From the NCBI GenBank assembly GCA_029959865.1, contig JASCPE010000002.1:620001-684000 (forward strand): a stretch of 64,000 bases of DNA, written 5' to 3'. Positions 55,788 to 64,000 of this stretch are shown here, in pieces. A model generated the notes under the pieces. It was not told the origin of the DNA. It was given only the letters and a program-made list of their open reading frames with translations, and did no database searches. Origin of the DNA: Microbacteriaceae bacterium PS02070 (GTDB taxonomy: Bacteria > Actinomycetota > Actinomycetes > Actinomycetales > Microbacteriaceae). Every line of letters starts with the position of its first letter. Positions within the stretch are counted from its first letter, which is position 1. A program made the position numbers and the translations under genes.

Positions 55788-57401
55788 TCATTCCGCGGCG
55801 GCGGTGGCTGCCTCTCGTGCGGCCGCGATTGTCGCCAACTCGTGGTCGACCGGAGCGAACACGGCGGCAGCGGCCACCTGCTCGATCCCGCGCCGGAGTT
55901 CCCGTTCTGTCCTCCGGGCAAAGCGTGCAGCCGTCGCACGCGCGGCAAGCCGGGCGACACCCGCCACGAGCAGCCCCGCACCCACCCCGCCGATCAGAAG
56001 CAGAGTCGGGAGTGGGACCGGAACTCCGAGATCGATCGGAACGGTGAACGTGTCGCTCGGGATGCGCAGGAGGTCGAGCACGAAGAGTCCGAGAAGCCAC
56101 AGACCCCCGGTGACGGCGCCCGCGAAAAGGAGCCATTGCAGCACGGAGACGACCGTCCACCACCGAGCGCTGCGGCGTGGCACCGACCTCACGATGTGGG
56201 CGTCGACGGCCTCGATCAGCGCGCCGGAGTCTGTCACGACTGTCTCGCTAAGGCGTTCGCTTCCCCGTTCCCCCAGCGCCGTAGAGGCACGGCCGATGTA
56301 CTCGCGAGTGGCCGACTGGACGGCTGCTCGCGACGATGGTGATGCCGACGGGACCGAGGAGCGCTGTAGCTCGTGCTCAACTTCAGATGCACGGTGAGTC
56401 GGAGCACGAAGCCCCAGAGTGCGCAAAGGATCCGCACGCAGCCGCGACACCCAGCGCAGCGCGGGCCACCCCGTCTTGAGCGCGGCATCTCGCCGCGTCG
56501 CATCGCGTACCGCACTCACGACAAGCGGGACTCCAGCCGCGACGGAGAGAGCGGTGGTCAGTTCCTCCCGGGCGCCACCCAGGCTCCTCCGCGTCTCCCC
56601 GGCAGGCGGCAAGAGCTCCAGGAGGTGGTGCGCCGAGGCGCGCACCTGGTTCACGATGGCGGCCGTGGCCGTCTCTCGGTGAAGAACGGCCCGCGTGATC
56701 TGACGCTCGAGTTCGGGGACGCCCTCCCCCGTGAGCGCGGAGATAGCGAGGACCTGCGCGGTCACGCCTTCCTGCTCCAGTAGCCGCGACAGGTCGTCCG
56801 TAACGGCGGTGCGCTCCTGTGCGGTGAGCCGGTCGATCTGATTGAGCGCGACGATCACCGTCCCCTCCGGGTGCAGACTCTCGCTCAGGTAGTGGGTATG
56901 CAACAGTCCGTCCGCGTATTTCTGGGGGTTCGTCACCCAGACGAGGACGTCGGCGCGTTCGGTCACATGATCAGCTCGGGCGCGGTGATCGACGACAACA
57001 GAGTCGTGGTCGGGCAGGTCAAGGAGCACAAGTCCGTCCGGCCGGCGACGTCCGACCTCGAGCTCGTGCCGTTCCTGCACTCCCAGCCAGTTGAGGAGTT
57101 CCCGCGAGCCATCCGCGAGCTGTGCTGTCTCTGCCACGGCGGCCAAGGGTCGCTCCGTCGTCGGGCGTTGCGCGCTCGTGCGGGCGGCGTCGACACCCAC
57201 GATGCGGTTGAACAACGACGACTTCCCGGTACCTGTTGCACCCGCCAAGGCGACGACCGTGTGCTCGGCGGACAGTCGGCTCCGCTCCTGCGCGCGGGCG
57301 GCGACCGCACGCAGGGAAGGAAGTTCGGCGGGGTCGATGACCCCCGCGGAGAGCTCAAGGGCACGGGAGAACTCCTGCGCGCGGGCGGCGAGGGTGTTCA
57401 C
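55788..57401 (-). CDS. Dynamin/YfjP-like membrane GTPase, second of a pair
   Basis: 537-aa GTPase. G1 is VALAGATGTGKSSLFNRIVG (about residues 48-67), G3 is LLDLPDHDSVVVDH, and G4 is VALNQIDRL. A helical stretch follows, then two membrane helices (VVSVLQWLLFAGAVTGGLWL and PTLLLIGGVGAGLLVAGVAR) near residues 405-490. This matches bacterial dynamin-like or YfjP-type proteins, which may remodel membranes or stabilise septa. The GTG start overlaps the first GTPase stop (GTGA), so the two are probably made in equal amounts. Confidence 0.85.
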   Translation of the reverse strand: MNTLAARAQEFSRALELSAGVIDPAELPSLRAVAARAQERSRLSAEHTVVALAGATGTGKSSLFNRIVGVDAARTSAQRPTTERPLAAVAETAQLADGSRELLNWLGVQERHELEVGRRRPDGLVLLDLPDHDSVVVDHRARADHVTERADVLVWVTNPQKYADGLLHTHYLSESLHPEGTVIVALNQIDRLTAQERTAVTDDLSRLLEQEGVTAQVLAISALTGEGVPELERQITRAVLHRETATAAIVNQVRASAHHLLELLPPAGETRRSLGGAREELTTALSVAAGVPLVVSAVRDATRRDAALKTGWPALRWVSRLRADPLRTLGLRAPTHRASEVEHELQRSSVPSASPSSRAAVQSATREYIGRASTALGERGSERLSETVVTDSGALIEAVDAHIVRSVPRRSARWWTVVSVLQWLLFAGAVTGGLWLLGLFVLDLLRIPSDTFTVPIDLGVPVPLPTLLLIGGVGAGLLVAGVARLAARATAARFARRTERELRRGIEQVAAAAVFAPVDHELATIAAAREAATAAAE

Positions 57402-59308
57402 TGTGCATCACCACCGAACAGGCGTTGCCACCATGGCTTCCTCTTCGGCTCGGAAGCTGAGGGGAGTTCCTGCGTGCCGTCGTGCGAGAGATCGACGCGG
57501 GCGGCGGTTGAGCCGCGGAACGCATGTCGTCCCGGTTCCGCCGGGGGTCTCGGGCTAGCGGCAGGGTCGTCGGCTGCTGTCGCAGCGGCGAGTTCGGCCG
57601 CGGCCTGCCGAAGCTCTTCGCCGGCATCCTCCGCGATCCCGCGAGCGACCAGAACGGTCAGGGCGGTGTCGCGGTCAGCGTCGATCACGGCGCCCAGTCG
57701 TTCATCGAGGCGCTGTGCGGCCTGCGTGGCGAGCCTGCGCATCGCCTCCTCACCGAAGACTGCTTCGAGCATCTTCTGCGCGACGACCGCGGTTCCGCCC
57801 GCGACGCCGATCTCGATGCCGGTGAGGCCCCCGGTGCTGCCGAACGTGACGAGCATGAGCGCCACTCCGAGCCCATTCACTCCGAAACTGAGCCCCCGAG
57901 CGACACTGCGCTTTCCGGCTGCCTGGTCACCGACGAGGTCGAGCACGTCCTTCTGCCAGCCGCGAATCTGTTCTGCGATCGCGGCGTGGAGCCGCGCGGT
58001 TTCTTCCGCGCCGGTGACGCCCGACACCTCCGCGATCAGCGGCGCGCCGGCGGGGTCGGCACGCCACAGGGAGCGGGTGCGTGCGCGCGCCGACTCCACT
58101 GCGTCACGCGTGATGGATTCGAGTCCGTGCACGATCGCGGTTTCCACAGGCGCTGCCTTGCCGGAGTTGCCGCGGAAGAAGTCGGAGATGCGATCGCGGG
58201 CGGTGCTCACGCCCCGCTCGATCCCCCGCATGAAGGTGCTCGCCCCGACGAAGTCCTGCCACCGGGCAAGGACCTCGCCGCGCAGCATTGCGCCGTCGCG
58301 TGTCGCGCTGGTCACATGGAGCCTCGCCTCGTCATACGCGCTCTCCACGACCTGCGTCAGGCGGTCCCGCGCTGCGGCCTGTGCGTCCGCGGAAGACGCG
58401 AGCGTGTTCAGAGACTGCGCGAGGTCTGCGAGCACTCCATCTCGGGTCGCCCGCGCGAGCGATGTCCGTGCCAGCGCGTCCGATCCCAGCGCGGTGAGCC
58501 ACGCCGCCACCTCCGCGATCGCACGTTCCGGCAGGAGGCCGTCCGGTCCCAGCGGCTCCTCCGGGATTGCGAACAACGGTGCGGAGGCGAGTCCCTCGGC
58601 GGCGGCGAGTCGACGAAGATCATCGACGACCTCCTCCGCGCCGGGATCGATCCGGTCGATGACGAGCGCGATCTGTGCGTGCCGCGCCGCGGCCGCGGTG
58701 AGCAGCTCCCACGGGACAGCGTCCGCGTACCGTGCCGCGGTGGTCACGAACAGCCAGAGGTCTGCCGCCGCCAAGAGCTGCGAGGCCAGCTCGCGGTTGG
58801 CTGACTCAACTGAGTCGATGTCAGGGGCGTCCAGGAGAGCGAGTCCGGGCGGCATGCCGGAATGCGGCGCGAGCCGCACCCCACCGGGAGTGCTGCTCTC
58901 TCCCCCGTGCAGTCGTGGCAGGTTCGGCAGGATGCGTTCCGGACCGAACCACGGTGCATCGCCGGGATGATGCACGAGCACCGGGGATCGTGTGGTGGGA
59001 CGAAGGACGCCCGGAGTGGTGACCTTCTCACCCAGGAGCGAGTTCACAAGAGTGGACTTGCCTGCTCCGGTCGAGCCTCCGACGACCACGAGCAGCGGCG
59101 CGCCGTCCGAGCGTAAGCGCGGGAGGAGGTAGTCATCGATCTGTGCCAACAGCGCGCCCCGCCGGGCTCGCGCCAGCGCGACGCCGTCACCTTCAAGAGG
59201 GAAGGTCGTCGCGGCGAGCCGTCCGCGCGCGTGGTCGACGGCAGCGACGAGTCGTGATCGACCGTGCGCTCCGCGTGTCGCGGACGTGGCTGTGTCCCCC
59301 GACGCCAC
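57398..59308 (-). CDS. Dynamin/YfjP-like membrane GTPase, first of a pair
   Basis: 636-aa GTPase. G1 is VVVGGSTGAGKSTLVNSLLG, G3 is LLDAPDIDSVESANRELASQ and G4 is IALVIDRIDPGAEE. The long helical middle is Arg/Asp/Glu-rich. A hydrophobic, Gly-rich pair (GVNGLGVALMLVTFGSTGGL) near residue 475 is likely a membrane hairpin or paddle. The GTG begins 4 bases after the leuA stop, so it is in the leuA operon; the second GTPase overlaps its end. Confidence 0.85.
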   Translation of the reverse strand: MASGDTATSATRGAHGRSRLVAAVDHARGRLAATTFPLEGDGVALARARRGALLAQIDDYLLPRLRSDGAPLLVVVGGSTGAGKSTLVNSLLGEKVTTPGVLRPTTRSPVLVHHPGDAPWFGPERILPNLPRLHGGESSTPGGVRLAPHSGMPPGLALLDAPDIDSVESANRELASQLLAAADLWLFVTTAARYADAVPWELLTAAAARHAQIALVIDRIDPGAEEVVDDLRRLAAAEGLASAPLFAIPEEPLGPDGLLPERAIAEVAAWLTALGSDALARTSLARATRDGVLADLAQSLNTLASSADAQAAARDRLTQVVESAYDEARLHVTSATRDGAMLRGEVLARWQDFVGASTFMRGIERGVSTARDRISDFFRGNSGKAAPVETAIVHGLESITRDAVESARARTRSLWRADPAGAPLIAEVSGVTGAEETARLHAAIAEQIRGWQKDVLDLVGDQAAGKRSVARGLSFGVNGLGVALMLVTFGSTGGLTGIEIGVAGGTAVVAQKMLEAVFGEEAMRRLATQAAQRLDERLGAVIDADRDTALTVLVARGIAEDAGEELRQAAAELAAATAADDPAASPRPPAEPGRHAFRGSTAARVDLSHDGTQELPSASEPKRKPWWQRLFGGDAQ

Positions 59309-59311
59309 GAT

Positions 59312-61087
<1,776 letters not shown>

Positions 61088-61119
61088 CTACTCGCTACGA
61101 GGCGGACCGACAGCAAGCT

Positions 61120-61158
61120 CCGCGACGAGTGGGGTCCTAGAGCGAGGACTCGTCGCGG
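61120..61158 (-). promoter_or_regulatory. leuA attenuator hairpin
   Basis: CCGCGACGAGT (61120-61130) and ACTCGTCGCGG (61148-61158) form a perfect 11-bp stem with a 17-base loop. The 5' arm on the minus strand is inside the leader peptide gene, so a ribosome stalled at the leucine codons would alter folding. No T-run follows, so control may act on leuA translation or through Rho. Confidence 0.7.
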
Positions 61159-61187
61159 CAGCTAAGAAGGAGCTGTCCGAAGCGCAT
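61137..61187 (-). CDS. leuL: leuA leader peptide
   Basis: 16 codons encoding MRFGQLLLSCRDESSL, with three consecutive leucine codons (CTC CTT CTT) at positions 6-8. The ATG lies 6 bases after a minus-strand TACCCT hexamer, so the leader transcript is probably leaderless. Such short Leu-rich peptides control leuA by attenuation in several actinobacteria; it is too short for routine gene finders. Confidence 0.8.
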   Translation of the reverse strand: MRFGQLLLSCRDESSL

Positions 61188-61193
61188 GGACCC

Positions 61194-61199
61194 AGGGTA
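61194..61199 (-). promoter_or_regulatory. -10 box of the leuA leader
   Basis: TACCCT on the minus strand, 6 bases before the leader ATG at 61187. Confidence 0.5.
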
Positions 61200-61228
61200 C
61201 ACCCTCGGTCCGCGCCCTCCACTCACGA

Positions 61229-62116
61229 TCAGAAGCCCAAACGACCGAGCTGTTTCGGGTCGCGCTGCCACTCCTTCGCGACCCGCACATGCAGGGAGAG
61301 GAAAACACGCGTGCCCAGCAGAGGCTCGATTTCGGCGCGCGCTCGGGCCCCGACATCTTTCAGCCGAGAGCCCTTGTGGCCGATGATGATCGCCTTCTGG
61401 CTGTCGCGTTCGACGATGATGCTCGCGTAGACGTCGGTCAGATCGGAATCCTCCCGCGGGGCGATGTCGTCGACGGTGACGGCGATCGAGTGGGGCAGCT
61501 CATCACGGACGCCGTCGAGTGCCGCCTCACGGATCAATTCCGCCACCCGATCGGTGGTCGACTCGTCGGTGTCCACGCCTTCTTCGTAGAGCGGGGGGCC
61601 TTCCGGCAGCAGCGCGGTGATCTCATCGGCGAGGACGTCGAGCTGGACATCGGTGAGAGCGGAGATCGGGATGACGGCCGCCCAGTCCTCGCGGAGCCCG
61701 TCGACCTCGATCAAGCGGTCAGTCACTTCGTCGCGCGAGGCGACATCCACCTTGGTGACGAGCGCGATCTTCGCCGCCTGGGGATAGCCGTCCAAGCTGG
61801 CGGCGATGCGACGGTCGCCCGGACCGACCGGCTGATCCGCAGGCGCACAGAAGGCAATGACGTCGACGTCGCCCAGCACTTGCTCGACGAGATCGTTGAG
61901 CCGCTGGCCGAGGAGCGTTCGGGGCTTGTGGATACCGGGGGTGTCGACGATGACGATCTGACCGTCCGGTCGGTTCACGATGCCGCGGATTGCACGGCGC
62001 GTCGTTTGGGGCTTGTCGCTGGTGATCGCCACCTTGCTTCCGACGAGCGCGTTGGTCAGTGTCGATTTACCCACGTTGGGACGTCCGACGAACGTGACGA
62101 ATCCGGAGCGCATCAC
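61229..62116 (-). CDS. era: GTPase Era
   Basis: 295-aa ribosome-assembly GTPase. G1 is FVGRPNVGKSTLTNALVG, G3 is DTPGIHKPRTLLGQ and G4 is LVTKVD. The C-terminal KH domain has IIIGHKGSRLKDVGARARAE and ends VAKEWQRDPKQLGRLGF, a normal full end; it binds 16S rRNA. The start is GTG at 62116 overlapping the upstream stop, or ATG at 62113. Confidence 0.95.
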   Translation of the reverse strand: MMRSGFVTFVGRPNVGKSTLTNALVGSKVAITSDKPQTTRRAIRGIVNRPDGQIVIVDTPGIHKPRTLLGQRLNDLVEQVLGDVDVIAFCAPADQPVGPGDRRIAASLDGYPQAAKIALVTKVDVASRDEVTDRLIEVDGLREDWAAVIPISALTDVQLDVLADEITALLPEGPPLYEEGVDTDESTTDRVAELIREAALDGVRDELPHSIAVTVDDIAPREDSDLTDVYASIIVERDSQKAIIIGHKGSRLKDVGARARAEIEPLLGTRVFLSLHVRVAKEWQRDPKQLGRLGF

Positions 62117-63429
62117 TCGTTTCCTCCCACCGTAGAATCCTCAAGTTCAGACTCCTGGTCGTCAGTCCGCTCCGGCTCCGGGGCGCGTTCGACGAAGATC
62201 GTTGCAAGCCCTCGGCTCCGGCCGCGGGACGCGCCGCCGGTCATGATGATTCCCTGCGCCTGGGCGATCGCGCCGGGCTGAGGCACCTGCCCGAGCGTCT
62301 TGCCGAGGAGTCCGCCGATGGAGTCCACGTCTTCGTCCTCGAGGTCGATGTCGAAGAGATCGCCGACTTCGTCGAGGCTGAGTCGGGCGCTGACGCGGAA
62401 GCGACCCCCACCGAGGTCGACCGCTTCGTTGGCTCGCAGATCGTATTCGTCCGCGATCTCGCCGACGAGTTCCTCGATCAGGTCCTCCAACGTCACCAGG
62501 CCCGCGACACCCCCATACTCGTCGACGACCATGCACACGTGCACGGCATCGCGGCGCATCTGCTGGAGGAGGCTCTCGGCCTTCATCGACTCGGGGACGA
62601 ACACGGCGGTGCGGGCAATCTGGCCGACCGGCGCGTCGCGCCATCCGGGCTCGTCGCGGTACGCGAACTGCGTCAGATCCTTGAGGTAGACGACACCGAC
62701 GATGTCATCGGCCTCCGCGTCGGCCACCGGCACGCGCGAAACGCCCTTGTCGAGGAAGAGCTTCATCGCGTCATGAGTGGTGGTCGCGGCGTCCATCGTG
62801 ACCATGTCGGTACGCGGGATCATGACCTCCCGAACCACCGTGTCGGTGAACTCGAACACCGAGTGGATGAGTTCGCGGTCGTCCTCTTCGATGAGGTCCT
62901 GCGAGGCGGCCTCGTCGACCATGCTGAGGAGCTGCTCCTCGGAGGCGAACGATGTCCCTCGCGAGACGCCGGGAGTGAATCGATTGCCGAGGATGACGAG
63001 CAGGTGCGCGAGCGGACCCAGCACCATGCGCGCCACTCGAATGACCGGTGCGAAAGAGCGCAGAAAGCGCTTCGCGTGGTGTCGGCCGACGCTGCGCGGG
63101 CTCGCCCCGACCAGGACGAACGAGACGATTGTCATCAGCACGGCGGCGGCGAGCATCGCCCACCAGATGTTGCCGAAGAGGATCGTGAACGCTGAGGTCA
63201 CGAGCACCGCTGCGGTCGTTTCGACCAGGATGCGGATGAAGACCACGGCGTTGGCGTGTGCCTCGGGGTCAGCCGAGATCCGCCCGAGCGCTGCGGAGTT
63301 GCGCCCGCTCTGTGCCATGTCGGAGATGTCCGCACGCGACGTCACGCCGAAGGCGGCATCGAGCGAGGCCATGAGGCCGCCGAGCGCAACCAGCAGAACG
63401 GCGGCGACCAGGAGCAGCGCGGCGGTCAC
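62113..63429 (-). CDS. CNNM/CBS domain protein (CorC/HlyC family)
   Basis: 438-aa membrane protein. Three or four N-terminal helices (LLVAAVLLVALGGLMASLDA, then an internal pair near 65-105) form the CNNM part. A CBS pair follows (VMIPRTDMVTMDAATTTHDA, GVSRVPVADAEADDIVGVVY, VCMVVDEYGGVAGLVTLEDL), then a C-terminal CorC/HlyC domain. Related proteins handle magnesium or cobalt efflux. A charged tail of about 20 residues ends the protein. GTGA overlaps on both sides place it in the phoH-ybeY-era cluster. Confidence 0.9.
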   Translation of the reverse strand: MTAALLLVAAVLLVALGGLMASLDAAFGVTSRADISDMAQSGRNSAALGRISADPEAHANAVVFIRILVETTAAVLVTSAFTILFGNIWWAMLAAAVLMTIVSFVLVGASPRSVGRHHAKRFLRSFAPVIRVARMVLGPLAHLLVILGNRFTPGVSRGTSFASEEQLLSMVDEAASQDLIEEDDRELIHSVFEFTDTVVREVMIPRTDMVTMDAATTTHDAMKLFLDKGVSRVPVADAEADDIVGVVYLKDLTQFAYRDEPGWRDAPVGQIARTAVFVPESMKAESLLQQMRRDAVHVCMVVDEYGGVAGLVTLEDLIEELVGEIADEYDLRANEAVDLGGGRFRVSARLSLDEVGDLFDIDLEDEDVDSIGGLLGKTLGQVPQPGAIAQAQGIIMTGGASRGRSRGLATIFVERAPEPERTDDQESELEDSTVGGNE

Positions 63430-63893
63430 GAGGCGCGCCGCTTCTCGCTGACGCGGAACGCGACGATGAGGTCTCGCTGCAAGCCGAACATCTCGCGTTC
63501 CTCGTCGGGTTCGGCGTGGTCGAAGCCGAGAAGGTGGAGCAGTCCGTGTGTCGTCAGCATGATCAGCTCGTCGATCGTGGGGTGGCCGGCGGTCTCTGCC
63601 TGTGTCTGGGCGACCTGCGGGCAGAGGACGATGTCTCCCAGCAAGCCCGGAGCCGTCGGCTGATCCTCCGTTCCGGGGCGGAGCTCATCCATGGGGAAGC
63701 TGAGAACGTCGGTCGGACCGGGCTCATCCATCCACTGGACGTGGAGTGCCTCCATCGCGCCCTCATCCACGAGGAGGATGGCGACGTCGGCGTCGGGACT
63801 GACGTGCAACTCCGCAAAGCTGTTCTCCATCAGGCGAAGAAGCACGGTCTCGTCGACGTCGACCCCGGATTCGTTGGTGATCTCGATCGTCAC
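63426..63893 (-). CDS. ybeY: rRNA maturation endoribonuclease YbeY
   Basis: 155-aa metallo-RNase with the HxxxH site in HGLLHLLGFDHAEPDEEREM, and EPGPTDVLSFPMDEL before it. It trims 16S rRNA 3' ends. GTG start overlapping the phoH stop. Confidence 0.95.
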   Translation of the reverse strand: MTIEITNESGVDVDETVLLRLMENSFAELHVSPDADVAILLVDEGAMEALHVQWMDEPGPTDVLSFPMDELRPGTEDQPTAPGLLGDIVLCPQVAQTQAETAGHPTIDELIMLTTHGLLHLLGFDHAEPDEEREMFGLQRDLIVAFRVSEKRRAS

Positions 63894-64000
63894 GAGCGTC
63901 CTCTCTTGGGCTGGAAGTCGCGCGGTCCGCGGCGGCGAACGTCGCTGCCGCGGCGCTCGGCGCGGTTGGCGAACTCGTGTGCCTCGTCACGCTCGCGACG
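63890..64000 (-). CDS. phoH: PhoH family protein, C-terminal end only
   Basis: The last 36 codons of a gene entering from the right edge. The frame reads ERDEAHEFANRAERRG and ends RRGPRDFQPKRGRS, the usual basic tail of actinobacterial PhoH-like ATPases. The stop overlaps the ybeY GTG, as is standard for phoH-ybeY. Confidence 0.75.
   Translation of the reverse strand, partial: RRERDEAHEFANRAERRGSDVRRRGPRDFQPKRGRS

Overview
The window is GC-rich DNA of a high-GC actinobacterium. Gene content and order fit the family Microbacteriaceae, most likely Microbacterium or a close relative. Signs are a sigA/RpoD with a long Lys/Ala-rich and acidic N-terminus, actinobacterial DUF4191, DUF3145 and DUF7455 proteins, polyphosphate glucokinase, homodimeric AceE, a FasR-type PucR regulator ahead of fabD-fabH-acpP-fabF, and a glnA / glnE-glnA2 nitrogen block. 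This is chromosomal core sequence with a few accessory pieces. I see no prophage, insertion sequence, CRISPR array or rRNA operon.

Layout. 1-9 kb (mostly minus strand): topoisomerase IV subunit B, a DUF7455 protein (plus strand), then an overlapping cluster of sigA, a CofE-like F420-glutamate-ligase relative and two tandem 'sugar-transfer associated' ATP-grasp paralogs, a PAC2 protein and a LacI regulator. 9-15.5 kb: a complete L-rhamnose catabolic operon (mutarotase, isomerase, MFS transporter, aldolase/dehydrogenase fusion, kinase), divergent from the LacI gene. 15.5-20.2 kb: leucyl aminopeptidase, dihydrolipoyl dehydrogenase and the two-lipoyl-domain E2. 20.2-32.5 kb: a membrane protein of unknown function, DUF4191, RDD, glnA with a GlnR box, a gamma-glutamyltransferase-like gene, a frameshifted flavin monooxygenase, then glnE and glnA2. 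32.5-37.2 kb: polyphosphate glucokinase, RNase P RNA, a PolA-type polymerase, a C4 zinc-ribbon protein, tRNA-Val and a peroxiredoxin. 37.3-44.9 kb: aceE, fasR-like gene and the fatty-acid synthesis genes, ending in a strong hairpin. 45-54.2 kb: DUF3145, tRNA-Met, DMT transporter, peptide deformylase, tRNA-Asn, a lone ABC ATPase, dnaG-dgt-dusB, glutathione peroxidase and a DsbA/FrnE-like protein. 54.2-64 kb (minus strand): uppS, recO, two dynamin-like GTPases, leuA with an attenuator leader, era, a CorC/HlyC protein, ybeY and the 3' end of phoH.

How the genes fit together. AceE (E1), the E2 and Lpd supply acetyl-CoA to the fab genes that directly follow aceE. GlnA, GlnE and GlnA2 form the ammonia-assimilation module, and the glnA promoter carries a four-box GlnR motif. 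The rhamnose genes form one regulated unit with a LacI-type palindrome just after the -10 box. Many genes start 6-7 bases after a TANNNT -10 hexamer, so leaderless transcription looks common here.

The best candidates for undescribed biology are the sigA-coupled CofE-like/ATP-grasp/ATP-grasp cassette (a possible amino-acid or glutamate ligation pathway without other F420 genes), the overlapping pair of membrane GTPases cotranscribed with leuA, and the 20-bp-arm inverted repeat beside tRNA-Met.
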